Positions 27,233-39,451 are shown, counted from the first letter of the stretch. The stretch is 64,000 bases of DNA from UBA4720 sp038227135 (GCA_038227135.1 JBBRQC010000011.1:9991-73990); one strand, 5' to 3'. The notes: generated by a model from the sequence alone, not told the origin. Numbers and translations: made by a program.

Positions 27233-27775
27233 TTGAAGCGTTCACTGTACCTCGCGATCGCAGCGATCGCACTCGTCGTCGCGCCGCGCGTTTCGCATGC
27301 GCAGCTCGGCGTACTGAAGCCCTTCCAGCTTGGTATCGCTGGTGGCGCTGCTCAGCCAATGAGTAACCTGTCCACCACAAGCAAAATGGGCTACAACGGT
27401 ACCGTTGCGCTGGCGATCAACCTGCCAATCATCCCGGTCGGTCTTCGGGTCGATGGCGCGTACAACGCCTTCAGCGCGAAAGCAGCTGGTGGCGCCAAGC
27501 TCCACGTCATGAGCGCCACGGCCAACGTCGTGTACGGTCTGCCGATTCCTGCGCTTTCGCCTTACCTGATCGGCGGCGCTGGACTCTACATGCCGACCGT
27601 TACGGCCCCGGGCTTTGCCAGCACCACCCAGAATCACTTCGGTTGGAACGCGGGCGCGGGTGTCAACCTCCCGCTGTCGGGCTTCAAGGCGTTTGTCGAA
27701 GCGCGTTATAATCGCATTTCGGCGAACGGTACCTCAATGGAATTCGTTCCGGTCACCGTCGGAATCATGTTCTAG
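27233..27775 (+). CDS. Outer-membrane beta-barrel protein (paralogue 2)
   Basis: About 180 residues with signal peptide ending in SHAQ and a terminal Phe. It shares the spacing and motifs of the gene at 24943 (GAAQPMSNL, GLRVDGAYNAF, PYLIGGAG, HFGWN, FVEARYN). AGGAG lies five bases before the TTG start. A hairpin follows. Tandem paralogues with an orphan regulator between them suggest alternative surface proteins (inference). Confidence 0.78.
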   Translation: MKRSLYLAIAAIALVVAPRVSHAQLGVLKPFQLGIAGGAAQPMSNLSTTSKMGYNGTVALAINLPIIPVGLRVDGAYNAFSAKAAGGAKLHVMSATANVVYGLPIPALSPYLIGGAGLYMPTVTAPGFASTTQNHFGWNAGAGVNLPLSGFKAFVEARYNRISANGTSMEFVPVTVGIMF

Positions 27776-27811
27776 AGCTGGCCGGCTCGAGGTCAGAGCC
27801 TCGCATTAGCG

Positions 27812-27843
27812 ACGGGGGAGGGCGAAAGCTCTCCCCCGTTTTG
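27812..27843 (+). terminator. Hairpin terminator
   Basis: ACGGGGGAGGGC pairs with GCTCTCCCCCGT across a GAAA loop (one G-T pair), followed by a short TTT run. Placed 36 bases after the beta-barrel stop. Confidence 0.8.
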
Positions 27844-27904
27844 CATCCGCGATCTCGCCGCGCACAGTTGCCAAGCAGTACACCCGTCCCATCTTTCCTC
27901 TAGC

Positions 27905-28441
27905 ATGAGCCCCCGCCCTTTTTTCCTATTGATTTGCGCCAGCCTTGGCGCGTGCGGGCACGGTTCATCGCGGTCGGCGGACTCCGCGACCGTCGGCACG
28001 ACGCCAGTGGGTACCAGAACGGCCGCTGCCGCGGGCTCGGCAGCCGGCCAGGCGAAGTCGTCTCTGTGTCCGCGCACAGGACGGTGGGCGCTCTGCAGCG
28101 TAGAGACAAGGCTGCAGCAATCGGGCTTTGTGGTAAAACGTGTGGACGGAGAAGCCCCGCGAAGAGCAGGCTTCTCTGTGGCACCAGTGGCGTACACTCT
28201 GGGCCATTCGAGGCTCGAGGTGTTCGTCTATCCCGACGAAGCCGCGCTGGCAAAAGACATTGCCGGTATCGACACCCTTACCGGGTCGCCTCGCGGAAGG
28301 CCGAGCCCGTGGGCGATGGCCCCTACATTCGTGCGCTCGGCCAACCTGGCGGCGGTCTTCCTGACAGACAGCCCGGTCAAGGCCGAGCGATTTGCGCTCG
28401 CCATCACCGCGGGGGCTCCGCAGCCGAATCAGTCACGCTGA
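27905..28441 (+). CDS. Lipoprotein of unknown function
   Basis: About 178 residues. The signal ends in LGACG with Cys17 as lipid site, then a Ser/Ala/Thr linker and a compact alpha/beta part with two Cys (CPRTGRWALC). Motifs such as LEVFVYPDEAALAKDIAGID suggest a small folded domain, not recognised. Confidence 0.6.
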   Translation: MSPRPFFLLICASLGACGHGSSRSADSATVGTTPVGTRTAAAAGSAAGQAKSSLCPRTGRWALCSVETRLQQSGFVVKRVDGEAPRRAGFSVAPVAYTLGHSRLEVFVYPDEAALAKDIAGIDTLTGSPRGRPSPWAMAPTFVRSANLAAVFLTDSPVKAERFALAITAGAPQPNQSR

Positions 28442-28526
28442 CCGAACCAGGCCGGCAGCAAACCGTTCTGGACATTCCTGCATTCCTCAGGCAGAATTGG
28501 GGTCCTCCCCAACCTGGAGTCCTTAC

Positions 28527-29066
28527 ATGCAGATCCGGATCAACTACGCGGTTGTAGCCGCGCTCGTGCTTATGCCGGGAGTTGTCGCCGCACAACAGGC
28601 AAATCCCGTCGCCGACGGTTTTCGTGACAACTACAAGCAGGAGGCAAAGAATCTGATGGCGGCAGCCGATGAGTTCCCCGCCGACAAGTTCGGGTATAAG
28701 CCGACCCCTGCCCAGATGAGTTTCGGAGAAATCGTAGTGCACCTGTCCCAGGGGAACGATTATCTGTGCGGCTCCATCGGCGGCGTGAAAGCGCCTACGC
28801 GCTCGAAGGTAGACCACGACGATGCGAAGCCGGCGCTCGTTGCGCGCCTCAAGGAAACCTTTGCGTTCTGCGACCAGGCGCTAGCGCCGCTGACTGACGC
28901 GAATCTCTCCGAACAGCTTCCCTTTTTCGGCGGACGCAAGATGTCACGCGCCGCAATCATGACTCTGACAACCGGCGATTGGGCCGACCACTACAGCCAG
29001 TCGGCTATCTACATGCGTTTGAACGGTATGCTTCCGCCAACAGCCAAGAAGCCCGCAGGACAGTAA
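28527..29066 (+). CDS. Secreted DinB-like protein
   Basis: About 179 residues: signal peptide ending VVAAQ and a four-helix DinB/YfiT-type bundle. The pattern FPADKFGYKPTPAQMSFGE with H near 66, and DWADHYSQSAIYMRLNGMLPP near the end, is typical; the histidines would hold a metal. Family members act as thiol-dependent transferases or have unknown function. ATG at 28527 is preceded by GGAG; the longer frame from 28392 overlaps the previous gene. Confidence 0.8.
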   Translation: MQIRINYAVVAALVLMPGVVAAQQANPVADGFRDNYKQEAKNLMAAADEFPADKFGYKPTPAQMSFGEIVVHLSQGNDYLCGSIGGVKAPTRSKVDHDDAKPALVARLKETFAFCDQALAPLTDANLSEQLPFFGGRKMSRAAIMTLTTGDWADHYSQSAIYMRLNGMLPPTAKKPAGQ

Positions 29067-29076
29067 GCGGCGGAGC

Positions 29077-29098
29077 GATCGCCTCCTAGGAGGCGATC
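29077..29098. terminator. 22-bp perfect palindrome between convergent genes
   Basis: GATCGCCTCCTAGGAGGCGATC reads the same on both strands and covers the stop codon of the minus-strand receiver-kinase gene. No T-run follows on either side. It may act as a weak bidirectional terminator or cruciform; could also be a protein-binding site. Confidence 0.5.
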
Positions 29099-30345
29099 CC
29101 TGCCCTTCGCCGTGCCGGCTGTTCCATCTGCAGCGCCGCTACTTCAGTCGGTGGCGCTGCAGAGATATCCGACGCGATCGGAAGTGTCAGCGTAAACGTC
29201 GACCCAATCCCCTCAACGCTTTCCAGAGTCAGGTCGCCGCTCATCGCGCGGGCGAGCTCCCTGCTGATTGAAAGACCGAGCCCGACTCCTTGTTGTGTGT
29301 CCGAGGTCAGGTGTCGGTCGACCTGAACGAACGGCTCGAATACCCGCTCTACGTCGAGCGGACGGACACCCACTCCCGTGTCTTTAACGCGGACCCTCAC
29401 AAAGCCCGAATCATCATCGGCCGTAACGATGATACTCCCATCCTTGGGAGTGAACTTGATCGCGTTGGTGACGAGGTTGAGAAGGATCTGCTGAAATCTC
29501 TCCGCATCGGCCGTGGCGAAAATTTCGTGTTGGCACTCCGCCACTTTCAACTCCAGCCCGTTTGCCTTCGCCTGGAGAATGCAGAGCCCTTCGACTTCGG
29601 AGAGCACTGGATTCACGGCGATCGAAATCAGGTGGAGGGGGCGCGCGCCTTCGAGCCTCGCAATGGTAAGAACATCGTTGATGAGGCGGAGTAGATAAGC
29701 GGACGCGCGCTTGATACGGCCGAGATCCTTGACCTGGGCCGGGTTTACAACCCCCCGAATTCCCATCTCCAGGATCTCAGTATAGCCGGAGATTGCGTTC
29801 AACGGAGTGCGCAACTCGTGACTCATGGCCCGCAGGAACTGCGTCTTGGCGTTGTTCGCGTGCTCCGCCATCAGCCGTGCCTCACTCGCTTCTGTGAGTG
29901 CAACGGCTAGCGCCGCGTGGGCGACGCGCAACTTGTCTCCGTACGACTTCAGCCGCAACAGATTCCTGACTCGCACGCACAGCTCCGCGCGGTCCACCGG
30001 CTTGGTGAGAAAGTCCTCGGCTCCAGCGTTCAGCCCGAGCATCCTGGCATTCCGGTCGTCCAGGGCGGTGAGCATGATTACAGGAATGTTGTGCGTGCTG
30101 GGGTGCTGTTTGATTTTGGTGGCAACCTGGTAGCCGTCCATCCCCGGCATCATCACGTCTAGCAGGATCAGATCGGGTTGCTGATCCGCGAGCAGGGCGA
30201 GCGCGTCCTCTCCGCTGGTCGCGGTGAGGAGCACGTAGCCTTCCGGCGTGAGCATGAGTTTCAACAGCTCCGCGTTGCGCCGCTCGTCGTCCACAATGAG
30301 AATGCGGGGCGCGACATCCGCCAGTTGACTCGTCGGGTCGGTCAC
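29086..30345 (-). CDS. Receiver-histidine kinase (REC-HisKA-HATPase)
   Basis: About 419 residues, soluble. The receiver comes first (phospho-acceptor D63 in LLLDVMMPGMDG, K115), then HisKA with H176 in AMSHELRTPLNAISGY and HATPase_c (NLVTNAIKFT, DTGVGV, GVGLGLSIS). Receiver-first kinases receive phosphate or a signal from an upstream protein. GTG start at 30345. It follows the lone receiver by 17 bases in the same operon, so both probably take phosphate from the large hybrid kinase at 30739 (inference). Confidence 0.91.
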   Translation of the reverse strand: MTDPTSQLADVAPRILIVDDERRNAELLKLMLTPEGYVLLTATSGEDALALLADQQPDLILLDVMMPGMDGYQVATKIKQHPSTHNIPVIMLTALDDRNARMLGLNAGAEDFLTKPVDRAELCVRVRNLLRLKSYGDKLRVAHAALAVALTEASEARLMAEHANNAKTQFLRAMSHELRTPLNAISGYTEILEMGIRGVVNPAQVKDLGRIKRASAYLLRLINDVLTIARLEGARPLHLISIAVNPVLSEVEGLCILQAKANGLELKVAECQHEIFATADAERFQQILLNLVTNAIKFTPKDGSIIVTADDDSGFVRVRVKDTGVGVRPLDVERVFEPFVQVDRHLTSDTQQGVGLGLSISRELARAMSGDLTLESVEGIGSTFTLTLPIASDISAAPPTEVAALQMEQPARRRAGIAS

Positions 30346-30362
30346 TGGAGCCAGCCGCTCAT

Positions 30363-30737
30363 TTAGGTTGTCGCCTTGACGAGGTGCGTTGCGATGGTTG
30401 CCAGGAAGTCCCTGTACGCCAGGGGCTTAGCAATGTAACCATCGCACCCGGCCGCGCGGATGCGCTCCTCATCTCCCTTCATCGCCAGTGCTGTCAGCGC
30501 TACTACGGGAATGGAGCGCGTTGCCGCATCGCTCTTGAGCAGCGCCGTCGCTTCGAGCCCATCCATACCGGGAAGCTGAATGTCCATGAGAACCATGTCT
30601 GGCTGCTCGGCACGTGTCAGCGTCAATCCGGTCTCGGCGTCGCTTGCGGTGAGCACGGAATGGCCGGCTGACTGCAACAGGAACGTGGCCAGCGTCATGT
30701 TGGCCGCGTTATCCTCGATGATCAGGACTCTTGCCAT
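30363..30737 (-). CDS. Single-domain response regulator (DivK/CheY-like)
   Basis: 124 residues, only a receiver domain: acidic E8-D9, phospho-acceptor D52 in VLMDIQLPGMDG, T82 and K104. No output domain, so it shuttles phosphate or acts by protein binding. Sits one base after the stop of the triple-PAS hybrid kinase and before the receiver-kinase; likely the middle element of a phosphorelay. Confidence 0.92.
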   Translation of the reverse strand: MARVLIIEDNAANMTLATFLLQSAGHSVLTASDAETGLTLTRAEQPDMVLMDIQLPGMDGLEATALLKSDAATRSIPVVALTALAMKGDEERIRAAGCDGYIAKPLAYRDFLATIATHLVKATT

Positions 30738-30738
30738 G

Positions 30739-34104
<3,366 letters not shown>

Positions 34105-34114
34105 CAGATTTTCC

Positions 34115-34426
34115 TCAGGCTCTCGACGCTCTGGTGCGCGCCGATGCAGTTTGAGCGAGCTCAGCCTCGATATGCGGCCAAACGCCGAGAGGCTGGAGCG
34201 CATGTTGCGAGATAAAACCGCAGTTCTCGCAGACGATCATGATGGCGGGTATCGTCGTCCTCTCTTCAGTGTTTCGATCCATCGTCGCCTGGACTTCGAT
34301 CCTCGAGTACTCGCTCACCGTCCACTGACTGTCTCGGCAACGCGGGCAGCTTCCCGCGCCGCGTGCCTTGAGAGCAGCGATGATTCTGTGTTTGTCGTCC
34401 GCCGAAATTCCCTTGTAGCTGTTCAT
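34115..34426 (-). CDS. Zinc-ribbon protein of unknown function
   Basis: 103 residues with CPRC (27-30) and CENC (66-69), a four-Cys zinc ribbon with a 35-residue spacer. The N-terminus DDKHRIIAALKARG is helical; an Arg-rich C-terminal tail follows. Its stop is 10 bases before the hybrid kinase start; its ATG overlaps the previous stop by four bases. Could be a nucleic-acid or protein adaptor for the kinase operon (inference). Confidence 0.7.
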   Translation of the reverse strand: MNSYKGISADDKHRIIAALKARGAGSCPRCRDSQWTVSEYSRIEVQATMDRNTEERTTIPAIMIVCENCGFISQHALQPLGVWPHIEAELAQTASARTRASRA

Positions 34427-34839
34427 GGTAGCCCTCGACTATTTGGTGACTGAGCCGGAACGACGCCCACTGAAGGTTCGTCCAGTACGAGAGGGGCCAG
34501 CACGGGATCCTGGGGTCCAGTGGGCGTCAAAAAATCGTTGCTGGATTTGATGGAAAGCGGCTGATATGTCTCGACGCACCAGGCAACCGCCTGCCTCGAT
34601 ATCGCCCGGAAGGCATGCGACGGAAAGGGTTTCGACTTAAGAGCGTCCTGCTCGGCGAGTCGCACCATTTCACGCACTTTGACTACGATCTCAGAGAGCG
34701 AAAGTCCGTGCTGCTGTTCTTCCGTCACCTTCGCTTTCACGGAGAGGCGCAGCGTATTTATGAATGAAAAAAGGTCTTCGTCGTCCTGCGAGACGAAATC
34801 ACCCGGCAGCCCGGCAATCGCAATCGGTGAGTCTTTCAT
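34423..34839 (-). CDS. Hypothetical protein, first gene of the hybrid-kinase operon
   Basis: 138 residues, mixed alpha, no signal peptide. A helical segment VTEEQQHGLSLSEIVVKVREMVRLAEQDAL is amphipathic and regulator-like. No family recognised. ATGA overlap with the zinc-ribbon gene. It heads a five-gene run that ends at 29086. Confidence 0.62.
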   Translation of the reverse strand: MKDSPIAIAGLPGDFVSQDDEDLFSFINTLRLSVKAKVTEEQQHGLSLSEIVVKVREMVRLAEQDALKSKPFPSHAFRAISRQAVAWCVETYQPLSIKSSNDFLTPTGPQDPVLAPLVLDEPSVGVVPAQSPNSRGLP

Positions 34840-35150
34840 GAGCGCTTTGGCGGAAGAAAGGCGTCGCCAGTAGCGCCGGGACGCTGCTTCGCAATCGAAA
34901 CAGATCGGGAGTGCGGGCTGGTGGGAAATTCCCGCACGTGATGATTTGAACCTATTTTAAATTTAATCGCGCTAACGCAGAACTGTATGGGTTATATGCG
35001 GGTGAGTTAACAGCCCGTTCAGGTTGGCTGCATCCTTGCTCTTTGTATCCCTGCTGTCAGGCGCCCGTCAGGCGAAGCAGCAGGCCCGCAATCGGCTACC
35101 ATTCTAATGCCCGGCGCTTTGGCGACGCCTCCGCGGCCTTGTGAGGAAAG
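34840..35150. other. AT-rich divergent promoter region
   Basis: No gene. The stretch near 34950-34975 (ATTTTAAATTTAATC) is markedly AT-rich for this genome and lies between the divergent hybrid-kinase operon and a small plus-strand gene; it most likely holds both promoters. No clear operator seen. Confidence 0.45.
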
Positions 35151-35369
35151 ATGTCAATTCCAGAGAAGGGAGCTCGGTCCCAGCGGAGTGTGTTCACCTC
35201 GTTCGAGCCGAACTCTGAGAGTGCCGAAAACAGAGAGAATCACATTCGCGAGGACCTCACCCGTCGGCTCGAGGGCGTCTGCAAAAACCTGTCGATGACG
35301 GAATTCGCGGCCCTCATGGTCCAAATGACACGCGAGCAACTGAGGGGAAAAGGGGGTTTTCAGGCGTAG
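35151..35369 (+). CDS. Small hypothetical protein
   Basis: 72 residues, charged, mostly helical, ending ALMVQMTREQLRGKGG. ATG preceded by GAGG. No family recognised. Lone plus-strand gene between two minus-strand signalling operons; may be a small regulator. Confidence 0.45.
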   Translation: MSIPEKGARSQRSVFTSFEPNSESAENRENHIREDLTRRLEGVCKNLSMTEFAALMVQMTREQLRGKGGFQA

Positions 35370-35391
35370 GCTTCGCCCCTGCTGAACATCG

Positions 35392-37149
35392 TCAGTCCAC
35401 TGTCGCGCGCGGCAGTGAGAGTGTGAAACTCGAACCCTTTCCTTCCGTGCTTTTTACGGACAGCTCACCATTCATCGCTCGGGCGAGATCGCGGCCTATC
35501 GCCAGCCCCAGCCCCACTCCGCTCTCGCGGTCGGTGAGACCCTCCTTCAGCTGAATGAACGGCTCGAAGATGGCCTCGAACTTGTCCTCGGCGATACCGA
35601 TCCCGGTGTCGGTGATTCGTAGCGTCACCGTATCCGCCGTAGCCGCGCAATCGGCGCCTATGTGCCCACCTGCACCTGTGAACTTGATCGCGTTCGAGAG
35701 AAGGTTGACGAGAATCTGAGTCGCCCTCTCGGGATCGGCGCGCGCAACGATGCTTACGTCTCCCTTGACTCCGTCGAACACAAGCCCTTTTTGTCCAAAG
35801 AGGGGCTCGATCAGGTCAATGGCGTGCTGCAGCTTATCGCACGCCTTAAAGTCGCTGACCACGTAAGACATGCCGCCAGCCCCGACTCGGGCAAAGTTGA
35901 GGATTTCGGTGATGAGTAGAGTCAGGTGTTGCTGGCTCGTCTTCACTCGAGCGAAGTCTGCGTGCTGTTCCTTCGTCACCGGTCCCCGCAGTCCCATGTC
36001 GAGCAAGTCGATGTAGCCGCCTATCGCGTTGAGTGGAGTGCGCAGCTCGTGACTCATCGCGCCGAGAAACGCGGTTTTTGCCCGATTCGCTGTCTCGGCC
36101 GTCCGCTTAAGCTCGAGGGCCATGTCATATGTCTGCGCATTGTCGAGTGCGAGTGCGGCTCGAGCCGCGAGATCTTCGGCAAGCTGCACCTCTGCCGAGC
36201 GATAAGAACGCTCGCGCTGCGTGCTGACGAAAGTGACTGCGCCTAGCAGCTTCCCCCGGGCCTTGAGCGGTACCGTTAGGAGCGAGCCGATACCCAGTTG
36301 ACGCAGCACATCAAGGTTTTCGGCACCATGCGCGGTTGCGGCAAGGATAGCCTCGATACTGTCGGTGATGCCAATCGTTCGCGGATTTTTGAGCATGGCA
36401 GCCGCACCGAATGGATCGTCTGCGTCGGGGATCCAGCGTGCTTCCAGTTCGTGTGCAAGCTTCTGTTTCGCGGGATCGGAGTGATAGATGCCGAGCCGAT
36501 GTATCGCGTCGCCTTCCTCCAGAATGTCCACGATACACCAGGCACCGAGTGTAGGGAGTGCGAGCTTGGTCAGAGCGACCAGAGTGCTGGTCTGGTCCAC
36601 CGACTCGGTGAGCAGGCGGCCCGCCTCGGCCAGAAATGCGGCGCGTCGGCGGGCGGCTTCCGCATCCTCGGCAAGTCCGCGCTCACGCAACGCACCGAGT
36701 AACATCTGCTCGGCAACCTGCCGCTGAAGGTCGCTCTCGGAGTTTGATTGCTCTGTCTCCCGGAGCTCTATGCCGAGACCCTCAGTATGACCGTCGTCCC
36801 CAATCACGGGCCAGACGCTGCATTGCCAGCCGCTCCCTTCCTCCCTCGACGGCTCGATGCGCTGGTCGAACAGCTCCACGCCCTCGCGAAATGCTCGATC
36901 GAGAGTTGCGGTGAGCGCTCGTTTTTCAGACGCCGGGAACGCGTCGGCCATTTGCGTGTGGAGCGCACCGCCGCTGGCGAGGCCGGCCAGACGGCGGAAA
37001 GCAGAATTCGCATAAACTATTCTGTGCTTCGCTCCGCGTGTGATCGCGAATGGCAGCGGGGCTTGCTGCATGCACCGCCTCAATGCCTCCTGGATAGAGA
37101 GCTCGGCCTGGGGATCGCCACCGCGCGCCGGCTTCTTTCCGGAAACCAT
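35392..37149 (-). CDS. PAS-GAF histidine kinase downstream of kaiC-like gene
   Basis: About 585 residues, soluble. PAS (about 22-132), a helical linker, GAF (180-340) with WCIVDILEEGD and LTVPLKARGKLLGAVTF, HisKA with H367 in AMSHELRTPLNAIGGY, HATPase_c with NLLSNAIKFT, DTGIGIA and GVGLGLAIG. No receiver. Its start is 5 bases downstream of the end of the KaiC-like gene, so they form one transcript; the kinase may read the state of the KaiC-like protein, much as SasA does for KaiC (inference by context). Confidence 0.92.
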   Translation of the reverse strand: MVSGKKPARGGDPQAELSIQEALRRCMQQAPLPFAITRGAKHRIVYANSAFRRLAGLASGGALHTQMADAFPASEKRALTATLDRAFREGVELFDQRIEPSREEGSGWQCSVWPVIGDDGHTEGLGIELRETEQSNSESDLQRQVAEQMLLGALRERGLAEDAEAARRRAAFLAEAGRLLTESVDQTSTLVALTKLALPTLGAWCIVDILEEGDAIHRLGIYHSDPAKQKLAHELEARWIPDADDPFGAAAMLKNPRTIGITDSIEAILAATAHGAENLDVLRQLGIGSLLTVPLKARGKLLGAVTFVSTQRERSYRSAEVQLAEDLAARAALALDNAQTYDMALELKRTAETANRAKTAFLGAMSHELRTPLNAIGGYIDLLDMGLRGPVTKEQHADFARVKTSQQHLTLLITEILNFARVGAGGMSYVVSDFKACDKLQHAIDLIEPLFGQKGLVFDGVKGDVSIVARADPERATQILVNLLSNAIKFTGAGGHIGADCAATADTVTLRITDTGIGIAEDKFEAIFEPFIQLKEGLTDRESGVGLGLAIGRDLARAMNGELSVKSTEGKGSSFTLSLPRATVD

Positions 37150-37154
37150 CGGCG

Positions 37155-38708
37155 TCAGCGGCGTCGCTTCGCGGCCGCGCGTTTAGCGGGCGCCTCAGCC
37201 GATTTCGCTGGCGCCGCAACTGGGTTAGCGGATGCTGCGGATTTGTTGCGTAGAGTGGGGATACCGCTCATGACTCCGTCGTACTCCTTCAGCGCGGCAC
37301 CCACGATCACTCCCTTCGCGGTGACCTCGTAGCTTCTGAGCTCGTGGCTATGATCACTTCCGCGCATCTTGATCACGGCCATCACTCTCCGGAACGCTCC
37401 CTCGAGCTCAATGTAGCGCTGGATGATGATCTCGTCGGTGATAAACGAGACCTTCTCGGCGGTGAATCGAACATCGGAGAATCCCTCTACTACCTCCGCC
37501 GTCATGAATACCGTAACACCCGTTGCTGTCAAGGTTCCAACCAGACGGTAGAGCGACTCCCGAAAATCTTCACGGAATGTGGGTGCGAGCGCGACTTCGA
37601 AGCCCGACAGCGAATCGATGACCACGCGCTTCGCCTTGAGGCGCTTTACGGCCTTGATGATCGCATGGAGCGCCTCGTCGACGGACAGATCGAGCGGGCG
37701 GAGGTAGATGATTTCCAGCTTTCCCGCTCGGATCATCTCCCCGACCCTTGGGTCCCGCGCGTCGGCACGGGCTAGGTACTCTTCCGGGTACTCCTCGAAT
37801 ACAGCGATGACTCCAGTCTCGCCTTTCTTGAGTCCCGCCATTATGAACTCAGTCGCGATCGTTGACTTGCCGCTGCCGGCAGGACCCGTGAGCATCACCG
37901 CATCGCCGGAAACCACACCGCCGCCGGTCATCTCATCCAATCCCGCCACCCCTGTAGACTGTCGCACGCGTTTGTGCGCCTGCCGCGAGCTTGTCTGCTC
38001 TGGGATGCGCGGGAAGACTTCCAGTCCATCGTCGGTGATTCGAAACGTGTGCAGGCCAGGCATTGGCGCGCGGCCGCGTACTTTCACGACCTGGAGCTTT
38101 CGAACAACGGAGTTTCGATCAGTGGCCTGCAAAAGCCAGAATATTCCGTCCGCGACCGTGAATACCGGATTTCGCTGCTCTTCCTCAGCGTACTCGCCGA
38201 GCAGGAAGGAAGTGATCTCCCAGGTCGTGAGATGCATAGCTAGGCGCTGGATGAATTGGTCGAGACCGAACGCCGCCTCCCCAACGGGGCTCCCAGGCCT
38301 TCCGGCGATCGTTCGAAATGAATCGACGACGACGATTCCCGGCTTGGTTCGCTCGACTTCGCCAACGATCTTTTCCAGAACCATGTTCAGGTCCCCGCCC
38401 ATTATCTCTTCGCTCAGGTTGATGAACTGGACGGCGGACCCCGCCACTTTAGGATCGAAGAAGGTGAACTGCCGCTGATATCGCAGCATCTTGAGCGTCG
38501 GCTCCCCGAGCACCGTGAAGTAAAGCGCGGGACGCTTCGGGGTCGCGTTGGCGAATACTATCTGATGTGCGAGCGTCGTCTTGCCCCCACCCGGCCCTCC
38601 AGCGATGAGATTGAAGGAATACTCTGGCAGCCCGCCCCCGAGCACGGCATCGAGCCCAGGGACGCCCGTCGCAAGGCTCCCAATCACTGCACGCTTGCCT
38701 GTGCTCAC
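37155..38708 (-). CDS. KaiC-like double RecA-type ATPase
   Basis: 517 residues with two KaiC domains. CI has Walker A GGPGGGKTT (37-45) and Walker B VVVDS near 126-130, but the catalytic Glu pair expected after the next strand is replaced by Leu67-Gly68. CII has Walker A GPAGSGKST (275-283) and intact E305-E306. The autophosphorylation site of KaiC (Ser-Thr) aligns with S421-F422. The C-terminus is an Ala/Lys/Arg-rich tail. No kaiA or kaiB is in the window. The start overlaps the stop of the 148-aa gene (ATGA) and a histidine kinase follows. Confidence 0.92.
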   Translation of the reverse strand: MSTGKRAVIGSLATGVPGLDAVLGGGLPEYSFNLIAGGPGGGKTTLAHQIVFANATPKRPALYFTVLGEPTLKMLRYQRQFTFFDPKVAGSAVQFINLSEEIMGGDLNMVLEKIVGEVERTKPGIVVVDSFRTIAGRPGSPVGEAAFGLDQFIQRLAMHLTTWEITSFLLGEYAEEEQRNPVFTVADGIFWLLQATDRNSVVRKLQVVKVRGRAPMPGLHTFRITDDGLEVFPRIPEQTSSRQAHKRVRQSTGVAGLDEMTGGGVVSGDAVMLTGPAGSGKSTIATEFIMAGLKKGETGVIAVFEEYPEEYLARADARDPRVGEMIRAGKLEIIYLRPLDLSVDEALHAIIKAVKRLKAKRVVIDSLSGFEVALAPTFREDFRESLYRLVGTLTATGVTVFMTAEVVEGFSDVRFTAEKVSFITDEIIIQRYIELEGAFRRVMAVIKMRGSDHSHELRSYEVTAKGVIVGAALKEYDGVMSGIPTLRNKSAASANPVAAPAKSAEAPAKRAAAKRRR

Positions 38709-39151
38709 GCTTTTGCTCTCCTTTTTTCTGGTAGCGCGTTATCACGCGCAGGCTCCGGCCAACTTCGCTCGATGAGATTCATTGCCATGTCCACACCGAT
38801 CAGGCGACCAAGCAGCTCGATCATGCCGACGAGCATCGATTCGATCGCCGCAGCGGTTGCGGTGTCTCCGTATTCCGCGACGGCTTCCGCAACTCGCCCA
38901 ACGTATGGCTTCGAGTGCGCCCGAACTTCCAAAATCTCCAGCGGCGGGTGGTCGTCTTGTGCCTCTGCGCGCGCGCGAGTGAAGAGCGCATGACACCCAT
39001 CGCTGCCGATCCATCGCGAGAGTGACTGATACAGCTCTTCAACCGCGAATGCGGCGGCGGATGCCTTGGCGGCGCCTGCATCGCCTGGCACTCGCGCGCG
39101 GTCTATCAATTGTCGCGCGAGTCGCTGCGTTGTTGACGAGTCTGGCGGCAT
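38705..39151 (-). CDS. Hypothetical helical protein coupled to kaiC-like gene
   Basis: 148 residues, largely alpha helical, Ala-rich, with a Cys at 53 and a C-terminal KRR tail. Motifs such as VEELYQSLSRWIGSDGCHALFTRA, followed by a hydrophobic helix pair (MLVGMIELLGRLIGVDMAMNLI), suggest a compact helical bundle. Not KaiB or KaiA. Its stop overlaps the KaiC-like start, arguing for stoichiometric production and possible complex formation. Confidence 0.68.
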   Translation of the reverse strand: MPPDSSTTQRLARQLIDRARVPGDAGAAKASAAAFAVEELYQSLSRWIGSDGCHALFTRARAEAQDDHPPLEILEVRAHSKPYVGRVAEAVAEYGDTATAAAIESMLVGMIELLGRLIGVDMAMNLIERSWPEPARDNALPEKRRAKA

Positions 39152-39451
39152 CGAGCTAACGCGTTCGATGCGTCCAGCGCACCTGCTGGAGCCTGACTAT
39201 TGGGCTGGCGCCCGCGCGCGGAGAAAAAGCACAATTGAAATGCCGTGATTCGCCGAGTCGATTGTCACAGGAGAACTCCCAGGTCGTAGTCGTGAGGCCA
39301 ACTGACTCAAGTTATGCACGCCACACGACGCCGCAAGTGAATTGGTCCCGACGAACGGCCTTCACGTCTCCGGGGGAAACCCTACTGCCAGAGGGGCAGA
39401 CGTCTCACTACGACGAAAGATCAGGCTAAAATAGCGTGCGATCTCGTCCCT
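39152..39451. other. Intergenic region upstream of the kaiC-like operon
   Basis: No gene with support. It must hold the promoter of the minus-strand kaiC-like operon. I see no repeats or consensus promoter. Confidence 0.35.

Noticed and set aside
29590..29640. VLSEVEG peptide in the receiver-kinase, like translated dispersed repeats
   Set aside because: It lies in the expected HisKA-HATPase linker and fits the family there; no palindromic repeat is seen in the DNA.
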